A stretch of DNA of 64,000 bases, taken from Phycisphaerales bacterium. Lineage in GTDB: Bacteria > Planctomycetota > Phycisphaerae > Phycisphaerales > UBA1924. The position numbers and the translations under genes are program-made. The stretch spans positions 310,001 to 374,000 of the forward strand of contig JAVJVK010000019.1 of NCBI GenBank assembly GCA_040221175.1. Reading direction: 5' to 3'. The notes under the pieces were generated by a model. The model was not told where the DNA came from. It was given only the letters and a program-made list of their open reading frames with translations, and did no database searches. This document shows, in pieces, positions 41,034 through 48,904 of this stretch (within the stretch, counting starts at the first letter, position 1; each line of letters opens with the position of its first letter).

Positions 41034-41873
41034 ATGCCAACCGGCACCGCTGGCCCAACCGTCCCCGACCGCCTGCCCTGCATCGGCTGCGGCTATGACC
41101 TCGTTGGCCTGCCCGAGGACGGGGCCTGCCCCGAGTGCGGGGTGGCGATCGGGCGGTCGATCAGCGGGGATCACCTGTTTGCCAGTTCGAGAGAGCATCG
41201 GCGGACGCTGGCCCGGGGGGCCGACTATGCGCTCGGGGGCGTCTGGGCGGCGTGGACGTCGCTGGCGTTCGTGCCGGTGTACCTGTTCGTCGACGCCGTG
41301 GTGGCCAGGCTGCCGCTCATGCTGAGCGTCTCGCTCGCGCTGCTGGGCACCGGGCAGGGCTGGCTGGGGCTGACCGCGGCCGATCCCGATCGCATCGGCG
41401 ATGCGCCCGAGCGGTGGGTCCCGCGGTTCGTGCTGCGGCTGTACGCGTGGGCGATCGGGCGCTTCGGGCCGGTGCTGGTCGTGCTGTGGTTCGCCATCGA
41501 GGCGTTCCTGCGGGTGCAGGGCCATCGCCCGACCGCACCGAACCTGCCGCTGGTGCTGACCATGCTCGCCTGCCTGCCGACGCTTGCGCTCTCGGGGCCC
41601 ATCGCCGCGGAGATGTCCGTGCTGGCCCGGCGGATGCTCGAGGGCGACCTGGCCGATCGGTGCCGCGGGCTGGCGGCCACCGGCTGGGTCGCCGTCGTCG
41701 CCGTGCTCGTCGCGGTCCAGTTCGAGTGGGCCACGCCCACCGGGCCCTGGTGGGTGCTCGAGCCGATCGCATGGACGGTCGCCCTTGTGATGGCCCTGGC
41801 CTGGGCCGTGCAGTACCACACCCTCATCCGGGCCCTGCGCATCGCCCTGGCCGCCGTTGCCGCCCGGCCCTGA
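41034..41873 (+). CDS. Zinc-ribbon multi-TM membrane protein
   Basis: A 279-residue protein that begins with a zinc ribbon (LPCIGCGYDLVGLPEDGACP, ECG) at residues about 14-36, followed by six or so transmembrane helices. The CxxCGYDL...CPECG ribbon is the type placed at the N-terminus of many planctomycete membrane proteins, and it also appears at 59205 and 59584. The 20-23 kb paralogues carry theirs at the C-terminus. The function is unknown. Its gene ends 27 bases before the PTPS-like gene, and both starts carry TACCCT. Confidence 0.78.
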   Translation: MPTGTAGPTVPDRLPCIGCGYDLVGLPEDGACPECGVAIGRSISGDHLFASSREHRRTLARGADYALGGVWAAWTSLAFVPVYLFVDAVVARLPLMLSVSLALLGTGQGWLGLTAADPDRIGDAPERWVPRFVLRLYAWAIGRFGPVLVVLWFAIEAFLRVQGHRPTAPNLPLVLTMLACLPTLALSGPIAAEMSVLARRMLEGDLADRCRGLAATGWVAVVAVLVAVQFEWATPTGPWWVLEPIAWTVALVMALAWAVQYHTLIRALRIALAAVAARP

Positions 41874-41886
41874 CGGCCACCCTCCC

Positions 41887-41900
41887 TACCCTCTCCCCGC
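41887..41900 (+). promoter_or_regulatory. Short-leader -10 element
   Basis: TACCCT (41887-41892) lies 8 nt before the ATG at 41901, with no Shine-Dalgarno sequence. It implies a leaderless or one- to two-base-leader mRNA. Confidence 0.4.
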
Positions 41901-42293
41901 ATGTTCGAGATTACCGCCGAGGCCAGCTTCAACGCCCAGCACGCCATCCTCATCCGCGGCGACCGCGAGCCCGTGCACGGGCACGACTGGGTCGTCCGGG
42001 CCACCATCGCCGGGCCAGCCTTGGATCGGGAAGGCCTGCTGTGCGACTTCCACGCCGTGGAGTCGGCCCTCAGGGGCATCACCGACCCGTGGAACCACGA
42101 CGACCTGAACCACAGCGAGGCCTTCCGCGGCCGCAAGCTCGAGCCCACCGCCGAGAACGTGGCCATGGTGGTGGCCGTCGAGCTGGCCCGGGCCCTGAAG
42201 GGCATCCTGCCCGAGGGCGCCCGCGTGGCCCGCGTGTCGGTGACCGAGGCCCCCCGCTGCGTGGCGACGTACCTTCTTCCCCGAGAAGACTGA
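41901..42293 (+). CDS. 6-pyruvoyl-tetrahydropterin synthase family, PTPS-III-like
   Basis: A 130-residue T-fold enzyme of COG0720. Zinc ligands are His14 (SFNAQHAIL), His26 and His28 (PVHGHDW). The Asp/His pair is in PWNHDDLNH and the late Glu in VSVTEAPRC. The Cys that QueD and classical PTPS use four residues before HGH is absent; instead the motif is REPVHGH, an ExxHGH signature. As I recall, that marks PTPS-III enzymes, which bypass dihydroneopterin aldolase in folate synthesis. The family is sure; the folate rather than queuosine role is inference. Confidence 0.85.
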   Translation: MFEITAEASFNAQHAILIRGDREPVHGHDWVVRATIAGPALDREGLLCDFHAVESALRGITDPWNHDDLNHSEAFRGRKLEPTAENVAMVVAVELARALKGILPEGARVARVSVTEAPRCVATYLLPRED

Positions 42294-42325
42294 CGCGGGG
42301 CCGAACCAGTGGGGACCACGGACGC

Positions 42326-44554
42326 ATGACCCAGCACGATGCACAGGCGATGGACCGCCCGCAGGCCCACGGCAGGGCCGCCGGGGCCGATGTGCCCGAG
42401 CCGGGGCCCGAAGCGCTGTTCAACCGCGACCTCTCGTGGCTGGCCTTCAACCAGCGCGTGCTCGAGCTCTCGGAGGACGAGGCGACGCCGCTGCTGGAGC
42501 GCGTGAAGTTCCTGGGGATCTTCGCGAGCAATCTTGACGAGTTCTTCATGAAGCGCGTCGGGCTCATCCGCCGCCAGGTCGACGCGGGCATCGAAGCCCC
42601 CTCGCCCGACGGGCTGACCCCCCGCCAGCAGCTCGACGCCGTGCGCGAGAAGGTCCAGGCGCTCCAGGCCCGCCAGGCCGACTGCTGGGAGCGGGCCATC
42701 CTGCCCGCGCTCGAGGCCGAGGGCGTATCGCTCGTGGGGTACGACGACCTCGAAGACGCCGAGCGGGCCCGGCTCGATCGCTGGTTCGAGGAAGAGGTCT
42801 TCCCGATCTTGACGCCGCTGTCGATCGATCCCGGCCACCGCTTCCCGTTCATCAGCAACCTGAGCGAGAACCTGGGCATCCTGCTCAGCGGCGACGGCGG
42901 CATGCCAGGCCACGCCGAGCCCGGCCTGGGGCGTTTCTGCCGGCTGAAGATTCCCGACGGGGTGACGCGGCTGGTGCGGTGCGACGATCCGATGGGCCAG
43001 GGTGAGCCCGCCGCCGCGCTGGCCGCCGCGGGCCGGCTGCGGTTCACGCCCCTCGAGCAGGTCATGCGCGCCAACCTGGGCATGCTCTTTCCCGGCGTCT
43101 CGGTGCTGGCCATCAACGCCTTCCGCGTCACGCGGTCGGCCAGCGTCGAGGTCGAGGACGAGGCCGGCGACCTGCTCGAGAGCGTGCAGGAAGAGCTCCG
43201 CCGCCGCCGCTTCGCCCGGCCCGTGCGCATGGAGATGGCCGAGCAGCCCCACGAGGAGCTGTCGGGCTTCTTCGCCACCAGCCTGGGATTGCAGGACGGG
43301 GACATCTACGTCCGCCGAGGGCCGCTGGAGTACGGCGACCTGATGGAACTGGCGGCCCTCGACCTGCCGCACCTGAAGGACAAGCCCTGGAAGCCGCTGA
43401 CCCCGCCCAGGCTGTTGGGCGTGGACGTGCGCAGCGGGCGCGGCGACATCTTCCAGGCCATCCGCGAGCGCGACATCATCGCGCACCATCCCTACGAGAG
43501 CTTCGACGATTCGGTGCGGGCCTTCGTGAGCGCGGCATCGCGCGACCCCGACGTGGTCGCCATCAAGCAGACGATCTACCGGACCAGCCGCGACTCGCCC
43601 TTCGTGCGTTCGCTCGTGCGCGCGGCCGAGAACGGCAAGCAGGTGGCGTGCATGGTGGAGCTGCGCGCCCGCTTCGACGAGCACCGCAACGTGTCCTTCG
43701 CGCGGCGGCTCGAGCACGCGGGCGTGCACGTGGCCTATGGCATCGTCGGGCTCAAGACCCACGCCAAGTGCTCGCTCGTGGTGCGTCGCGAGCGGGACGG
43801 CCTGCGCGCCTACGCCCACATGGGGACGGGCAACTACCACCCGCGAACGGCGCAGCTCTATAGCGACCTGTCATTGCTCACCTGCGATCCGCGCATTACC
43901 GGCGAGGTCCTCGAACTGTTCAACGCCATGACCGGGTATTCGCTCAAGGGCGATTACGACCACCTGCTCGTGGCGCCCACGACGATGCGACCGGCCTTCG
44001 AGGCGATGATCGACGACGAGATCGAGCATGCGCGGGCGGGCCGGCCGGCACGCATCTTCGCCAAGCTCAACTCCATGGAAGACCGCAAGATGACCGCGCG
44101 CCTGTACGAGGCCAGCCAGGCCGGTGTGCAGGTCGACCTGTGCGTCCGGGGCTTCTGCTGCCTGAAGCCGGGCGTGCCCGGCCTGAGCGAGAACATCCGC
44201 GTGGTGTCGGTCGTCGGCCGATTCCTGGAGCACTCACGCATCTTCCACTTTTCGAACGGACACAGTGATCCGCTCAAGGGCCGCTGGTACATCGGCAGCG
44301 CCGATTGGATGTATCGCAACCTCAACAACCGCCTTGAGGCGGTGTGTCCCATCTACGACCACGCGGCCAGGCACCGGCTGCACGAGGTCATGCGGGCCAA
44401 CCTGGAAGACCATGCCCAGGCGTGGGACCTTCGGTCCGACGGAACATACGTGCGCCGCGAACGTACGGGTCGCGGCACGTTCTCGACGCTCATGCGCATG
44501 ACCCAGAAGGCGCACGCCGCAGCACTTGCCGACGCGGGTGAGCGAGAGGGCTGA
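42326..44554 (+). CDS. ppk1: Polyphosphate kinase 1
   Basis: Makes inorganic polyphosphate from ATP through a phosphohistidine at the membrane. The 742-residue protein has the family blocks: NRDLSWLAFNQRVLELSED, FLGIFASNLDEFFMKRVG, HRFPFISNLSENLGILL, IKQTIYRTSRDSP, and the active-site His in GLKTHAKCSLVVRRE. The second conserved His region is RIFHFSNGHSDP. It ends SADWMYRNLNNRLEAVCPI. The first 30 residues are a variable acidic leader. It starts 32 bases after the PTPS-like gene, and the NeuB-like gene follows after two bases. Confidence 0.97.
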   Translation: MTQHDAQAMDRPQAHGRAAGADVPEPGPEALFNRDLSWLAFNQRVLELSEDEATPLLERVKFLGIFASNLDEFFMKRVGLIRRQVDAGIEAPSPDGLTPRQQLDAVREKVQALQARQADCWERAILPALEAEGVSLVGYDDLEDAERARLDRWFEEEVFPILTPLSIDPGHRFPFISNLSENLGILLSGDGGMPGHAEPGLGRFCRLKIPDGVTRLVRCDDPMGQGEPAAALAAAGRLRFTPLEQVMRANLGMLFPGVSVLAINAFRVTRSASVEVEDEAGDLLESVQEELRRRRFARPVRMEMAEQPHEELSGFFATSLGLQDGDIYVRRGPLEYGDLMELAALDLPHLKDKPWKPLTPPRLLGVDVRSGRGDIFQAIRERDIIAHHPYESFDDSVRAFVSAASRDPDVVAIKQTIYRTSRDSPFVRSLVRAAENGKQVACMVELRARFDEHRNVSFARRLEHAGVHVAYGIVGLKTHAKCSLVVRRERDGLRAYAHMGTGNYHPRTAQLYSDLSLLTCDPRITGEVLELFNAMTGYSLKGDYDHLLVAPTTMRPAFEAMIDDEIEHARAGRPARIFAKLNSMEDRKMTARLYEASQAGVQVDLCVRGFCCLKPGVPGLSENIRVVSVVGRFLEHSRIFHFSNGHSDPLKGRWYIGSADWMYRNLNNRLEAVCPIYDHAARHRLHEVMRANLEDHAQAWDLRSDGTYVRRERTGRGTFSTLMRMTQKAHAAALADAGEREG

Positions 44555-44556
44555 GC

Positions 44557-45621
44557 GTGCGTATCGGTCAACGCTCCATCGACATCGATCAGCCGCCCTA
44601 CGTGATTGCCGAACTGGGCGTGAACCACGATGGCTCGGCCGACACGCTCACGGACCTGGTACGAGCGGCGCACCGGGCAGGCGCCGAAGCGATCAAGCTC
44701 CAGCTATTTACTGCAGGTGATCTGCTCGCCGGGGCGGCAACGCTTGCCGAGTACCAGAAGGAGGCCGGCGAACGGGATCCACGCGAGATGCTGCGCCGGC
44801 TGGAATTACCCCTGGACGTCGCCCGGCGTGCGATCGACTTGGCGCACGACCTGGGCATGCACGCCATTGCCACCGTCTTCGATCTGCCGCTGCTGCCTAT
44901 CGCCAACGAGTTGCCGCTCGATGCGTACAAGACGGCCTCGCCCGACCTCGTGCACCGCCCCTTGCTCGAAGCCCTGGTGGACACGAGGCGGCCGCTGATC
45001 GTCAGCACCGGCGCCGCCTCGAGGGACGAAGTCCAACGGGCAGTCGGCTGGCTGGCGCCGGCGCGCGATCGACTCGCGGTGCTCCAGTGCGTCAGCAGCT
45101 ATCCCACGCCACCCGAGTACGCATCGGTTGCCGCGGTGGCCGATCTCGCAGACGTATTCTCGGGACCGGTTGGCTACAGCGATCACACCACGCTCGTCGA
45201 CACGGGCGCGCTCGCGGTGACGCGCGGGGCTCGCGTGCTCGAAAAGCACCTGACGCTCGACCAAAAGCTGCCCGGGCCGGACCACGCCGCCTCCATCGAG
45301 CCCGAGCAGTTCGCCGAGTACGTGCGGCTCTGCCGTGCAGCGCACGAGGGCGATTGGCAGGCCGACCCGAACGACGAGCGGCTCGGGCCACCAACCAAGT
45401 TCCTGCTGCCCATCGAGGCCGATGTTCGCCAGGTTGCGCGGCGGAGCATCGTGGCCGCCCGCGATTTGCCCGCAGGCCATGTGCTCACGATGGAAGACTT
45501 CGCGTTCAAGCGGCCCGGCGGCGGGCTCGAGCCTTGGCAGGCCGATCTACTGCTGGGGCGACCCATCGAGTTCGACGTTCCGGCCGATCGCGCGATCATG
45601 CCGGAGGACGTAATCGACTGA
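44557..45621 (+). CDS. NeuB-family sialic acid synthase-like protein
   Basis: A 354-residue protein of the N-acetylneuraminate synthase (NeuB/SpsE) type, which condenses phosphoenolpyruvate with an N-acylated hexosamine. The TIM barrel begins YVIAELGVNHDGSADTLTDL, with GAEAIKLQLFTAGDL, YKTASPDLVHRPLLEAL, VGYSDHTTLVDTGALAV and VLEKHLTLDQKLPGPDHAAS. Residues about 285-350 form an antifreeze/SAF domain (RSIVAARDLPAGHVLTMEDF). The GTG start is two bases after ppk1. Its 3' end overlaps the convergent polymerase-like gene by 75 bases, and both products point to surface glycan synthesis. Confidence 0.9.
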   Translation: MRIGQRSIDIDQPPYVIAELGVNHDGSADTLTDLVRAAHRAGAEAIKLQLFTAGDLLAGAATLAEYQKEAGERDPREMLRRLELPLDVARRAIDLAHDLGMHAIATVFDLPLLPIANELPLDAYKTASPDLVHRPLLEALVDTRRPLIVSTGAASRDEVQRAVGWLAPARDRLAVLQCVSSYPTPPEYASVAAVADLADVFSGPVGYSDHTTLVDTGALAVTRGARVLEKHLTLDQKLPGPDHAASIEPEQFAEYVRLCRAAHEGDWQADPNDERLGPPTKFLLPIEADVRQVARRSIVAARDLPAGHVLTMEDFAFKRPGGGLEPWQADLLLGRPIEFDVPADRAIMPEDVID

Positions 45622-46926
45622 CCCGGCCACCGCCAGGCCCATCAGCAACATCCACATCGCCAGCACGTGCGTGTTCATGTGCATGACCTCGAACATGCAC
45701 GCGGCAAACAGGCCCAACAACGCCCACGGCACGCCGGCGGCGTACGGATGCTCGTGCAGGCGGCAAGTCCACGCGATGCGAGTCATCAGCAGCAGCACCA
45801 TGACGTAGAGCATCAAGCCGACGATGCCGGTATTGGCCAGCGGCTGAAGAAGCGTGTTGTGCGGATGCGGACCGGTGTGCGTGCGATCGGCCGGGTCGAT
45901 GCCGCGTCGGGCGAGGTTTTCCAGCACCCAAGTCTCATAGCCCCCCTCGCCCGTGCCGCCGATGGGACTGTCGGAAAAGGCCTGGACGGCCCACCACATG
46001 AGCAAGAGTCGTGTGCCGGTGTACGACGAGAAGTCCTGTTGCTCGAACACCTGTTCGAGTTCCTGGTACGCTTCGGTCGCGCGAGGCGCCGCGACCTTCC
46101 ACCCAACTACACCGCCAGCACCAATGAGCACCAAGCCGACGACGCACGCGACGGCGACCCGACGGGCCGTCCACGGAATCTTGCGGACGCCCACGATGCA
46201 GGCCAGCGCGACGAGACCGGCCGCGGCAATCCAGGCGCCGCGCGTGCCCGTGGCCAGGAGCGCCACGAGCGTGATGACGGTGCCGACGCCCCCAAGAACA
46301 GCCCATCCCCGCCGGCCGTGCAAGAGGGCGGCCAGGTGCAAGCCCAGCGCGGCGCACAGGTTGGTCCCCCCCGCCACCGGCTCATTCCAGCCCGCGTTGC
46401 GGTTGGGCATGCGATCCCACTGGGGCAGCCAGTCCATGCCTGCGCGGCTCAGGCCGTGGCTGAGTTGAGACAGGTTGTAGACGAAGAACCCGCACACCAG
46501 CCCGACTACCAGCGTGCCCACCATCGGCGCGAGCGGCAGAAGGAATGGGATGTTCCAGATGAATCTGATCTTGTCGATGCGGTCCACGCCGGCTTCGACG
46601 TCGGGCGACCAAAGCAGCGAGATGGCTCGCCACGCGGTCCAGACAACGATGGCCAGGAACAGGGGGTGCGCCAGGCCCATCACCACCGCCCGCCATACCC
46701 AGGGCAGCCGCACCAGGGTCATGAGCCAGAGCAGCGCGCCACCCACCTCGACGTACGTCGTCCGACCGCAAACGCACACCGTCCAGGCCAAGGCTCCCAG
46801 CAGGTGCAGCCACCACAGCCAACGCGGGCCGCCCTGTGCTCGCTCGATGGCGTCGCGGGCGAACGACTTTGAGAAGAAGCCCAGCACCAGGCGATCGAGA
46901 GTCATGCGGGGAATCCCCTTTTGCAT
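45547..46926 (-). CDS. O-antigen ligase/polymerase-like membrane protein
   Basis: A 459-residue protein with about ten to twelve transmembrane helices. The long periplasmic loop typical of the Wzy_C/WaaL family is visible (AYQELEQVFEQQDFSSYTGT). Downstream of it is the family His motif GPHPHNTLLQPLANTGIVGL. Such proteins join or polymerise glycan units on the outer face of the inner membrane. Starts at 46926 (MQKGIPR) and 46905 (MTLDRLV) both have weak ribosome binding sites. The C-terminal 25 codons overlap the NeuB-like gene on the opposite strand. Confidence 0.85.
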   Translation of the reverse strand: MQKGIPRMTLDRLVLGFFSKSFARDAIERAQGGPRWLWWLHLLGALAWTVCVCGRTTYVEVGGALLWLMTLVRLPWVWRAVVMGLAHPLFLAIVVWTAWRAISLLWSPDVEAGVDRIDKIRFIWNIPFLLPLAPMVGTLVVGLVCGFFVYNLSQLSHGLSRAGMDWLPQWDRMPNRNAGWNEPVAGGTNLCAALGLHLAALLHGRRGWAVLGGVGTVITLVALLATGTRGAWIAAAGLVALACIVGVRKIPWTARRVAVACVVGLVLIGAGGVVGWKVAAPRATEAYQELEQVFEQQDFSSYTGTRLLLMWWAVQAFSDSPIGGTGEGGYETWVLENLARRGIDPADRTHTGPHPHNTLLQPLANTGIVGLMLYVMVLLLMTRIAWTCRLHEHPYAAGVPWALLGLFAACMFEVMHMNTHVLAMWMLLMGLAVAGSVDYVLRHDRAIGRNVELDGSPQQ

Positions 46927-47091
46927 TCGTCCTGCCTTCCGGCCTGCAATGCGATGCTGATCGCCAGGTGTCATAACCGAACCGGAATGCAACGAACCTG
47001 GCCGCTCTTCGTACAATAGTGCATCGGAGGGCGCCACCCGCCCGACTGTGAATTGGGGCTCTGAATCACCCCGGCAAAGGAGGCAGCGACC

Positions 47092-48831
47092 ATGCAAGCC
47101 GTTCACCGAGTCGTCCGCAAGGCCTCGTTGCGGCTGTTCATGCGTCTATTCCTCCAGAGGTTGGCCATCACGACGTTCGTCGCCATCCTGGCGGTCTTGG
47201 CCGTCAAGATCGGCCTGTGGCTGGCGGGTATCGGGCTCGACATTGCCGCGACGCTCGCCATCGCAGCGACCGCCGCCGTCGCGGGTGCCGCCCTGTGGGC
47301 GCTGGTCACCCGGCCCCGGGGCGTCGACGTCGCCCGCGCCGTGGACGAGGCCGCGGGCCTACGCGAGAGCCTGAGCACCGCGTGGCTCTGCGAGCGAGAA
47401 AGCGATCCGTGGTCGGCCGCCGTCCGTACCGACGCCGATCGCCGTGCGACGGCCGTCGATGTTCGTGCATCGCTTCCGCTTACGCTGGGCCAGTTCTGGA
47501 AGGCTCCGCCCATCGCCGCGGCGGCAGTGGCGATCATCTGGTTCGTGCTCCCCGCGACGAGCCCCGACATCTTCGGCTGGCTCGAGAAGCAGGAACAACA
47601 GGTCCAGGCCGAGCAGGAGATGGAAGAGGCCCAGGTGGCGGTCAAGGTTGCCGAAGAGATCATCCAGAAGGTGGCCGAGAAGACCGGCCAGCCCGTGGAT
47701 CAATTCAAGCCCGAGCAGAATCCCGAGATGCAGACGCCCCAGGCCCTGCGTATGGCGGCGCTCGACAAGCTGACGCAGGCCGAGCAGGCCTTGCGGGAAG
47801 AGGTCGAGAACGGCGAGGCAGCCATGAAGCTCGAAGCCATGCGCCGCGAACTCAGCCGCATGAAGCAGCCCGGGCCTGGTCCTGCGTCCGAACTGGCCCG
47901 TGAACTCGCCAAGGGCGACTTCCAGGCGGCCAAGCAGCAGCTCGACGAGCTCTCGCGCCAGATCGACAGCGGCGAGCTGGACGAAGCCACGCGGCAGCAG
48001 TTAGCCGAGCAGCTCAAGAACATGCAAGCCCAGCTCGAGCAAATCGCCAAGGACCAGAGTTCGCTAGAGCAAGCGCTCCAGCAGGCAGGCATGGATCAGC
48101 AACAGGCCCAACAGCTTGCACAGCAGATGGCCCAGAACGCCAGCAACCCGCAGCAGATGCAGCAAATGATGCAGCAGGCCATGCAGCAGATGCAGAACCT
48201 GACGCCCGCCCAGCAGCAGCAACTCATGCAGCAGGCCCAGCAGATGGCCCAGGCATGCCAGGCCTGCCAGAACATGGGCAACAAGATGGGCCAGATGGCC
48301 CAGGCCGCCATGCAGCCGGGCCAGGGCAATGCCGGACAGGCGTCTTCGGGCATGCTCAGCCAGATGGAGATGATGCAGATGGAGCAGATGGCCGCCCAGG
48401 CCATGCTCTCGCAGACGCAGCAGCAGATGCAGCAACTCAGTGGCGGCATGAGTTCGTTGCAGCCCAGCGGCGGCCGAGGAAGTGGCCCGATGGCGGGCGT
48501 GGGCACGCAACTCGCCAACGGCGAGGAGTCCGCCCCGGTCGAAGTCGAACGCCAGGCCCAGCGCACGCCAACCCAACTGGGAGCCGGGCCGATCGTGGCC
48601 GAGCGATTGGTCTACGGGGAACTCGTGCGGGGCGAATCGGTCGCTCAATTCAGCAGCGCCGTCCAGGCGGCCAGCACCGGCGTGGCCGAGGCCATCGAAG
48701 ACAACGTCGTGCCCATCGAGTGGCAGGAATCGTTGCAGGCGTACTTCGGTCGCCTCCAGAAACGGGCCGAGGTGGTCCAAGGCACGGCGCCCGCCGAGCC
48801 GGCGCAACAAGAGCCCGACGAAGGCAACTGA
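47092..48831 (+). CDS. Membrane-anchored glutamine/methionine-rich coiled-coil protein
   Basis: A 579-residue protein behind a strong GGAGG. Transmembrane segments occur at about 22-45, 50-72 and 135-155. A very long helical region follows, with KQEQQVQAEQEMEEAQVAV and extended Gln/Met repeats (QQMQQMMQQAMQQMQNL) from about 330 to 460. The C-terminal 100 residues are more globular (AERLVYGELVRGESVAQF). Related DUF4175-like proteins are common in planctomycetes next to BatA-type operons. I see no enzymatic motif. A TACAAT at about 47014 could be its -10. Confidence 0.8.
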   Translation: MQAVHRVVRKASLRLFMRLFLQRLAITTFVAILAVLAVKIGLWLAGIGLDIAATLAIAATAAVAGAALWALVTRPRGVDVARAVDEAAGLRESLSTAWLCERESDPWSAAVRTDADRRATAVDVRASLPLTLGQFWKAPPIAAAAVAIIWFVLPATSPDIFGWLEKQEQQVQAEQEMEEAQVAVKVAEEIIQKVAEKTGQPVDQFKPEQNPEMQTPQALRMAALDKLTQAEQALREEVENGEAAMKLEAMRRELSRMKQPGPGPASELARELAKGDFQAAKQQLDELSRQIDSGELDEATRQQLAEQLKNMQAQLEQIAKDQSSLEQALQQAGMDQQQAQQLAQQMAQNASNPQQMQQMMQQAMQQMQNLTPAQQQQLMQQAQQMAQACQACQNMGNKMGQMAQAAMQPGQGNAGQASSGMLSQMEMMQMEQMAAQAMLSQTQQQMQQLSGGMSSLQPSGGRGSGPMAGVGTQLANGEESAPVEVERQAQRTPTQLGAGPIVAERLVYGELVRGESVAQFSSAVQAASTGVAEAIEDNVVPIEWQESLQAYFGRLQKRAEVVQGTAPAEPAQQEPDEGN

Positions 48832-48855
48832 CGCACTCCGAGTCCAGCAATTAGC

Positions 48856-48882
48856 AAACCCCGGGCTGAACCCGGGGTTTTT
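48856..48882. terminator. Bidirectional rho-independent terminator
   Basis: AAACCCCGGG (48856-48865) pairs with CCCGGGGTTT (48871-48880) around CTGAA. It is flanked by T-runs and A-runs on the right sides to serve both the coiled-coil gene and the convergent DUF4139 gene. Confidence 0.85.
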
Positions 48883-48904
48883 CTGAATAGGCGATGGCGA
48901 CTCG

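Noticed and set aside
41225-43840. Minus-strand frame of about 870 codons opposite ppk1
   Set aside because: ppk1 is unambiguous on the plus strand.
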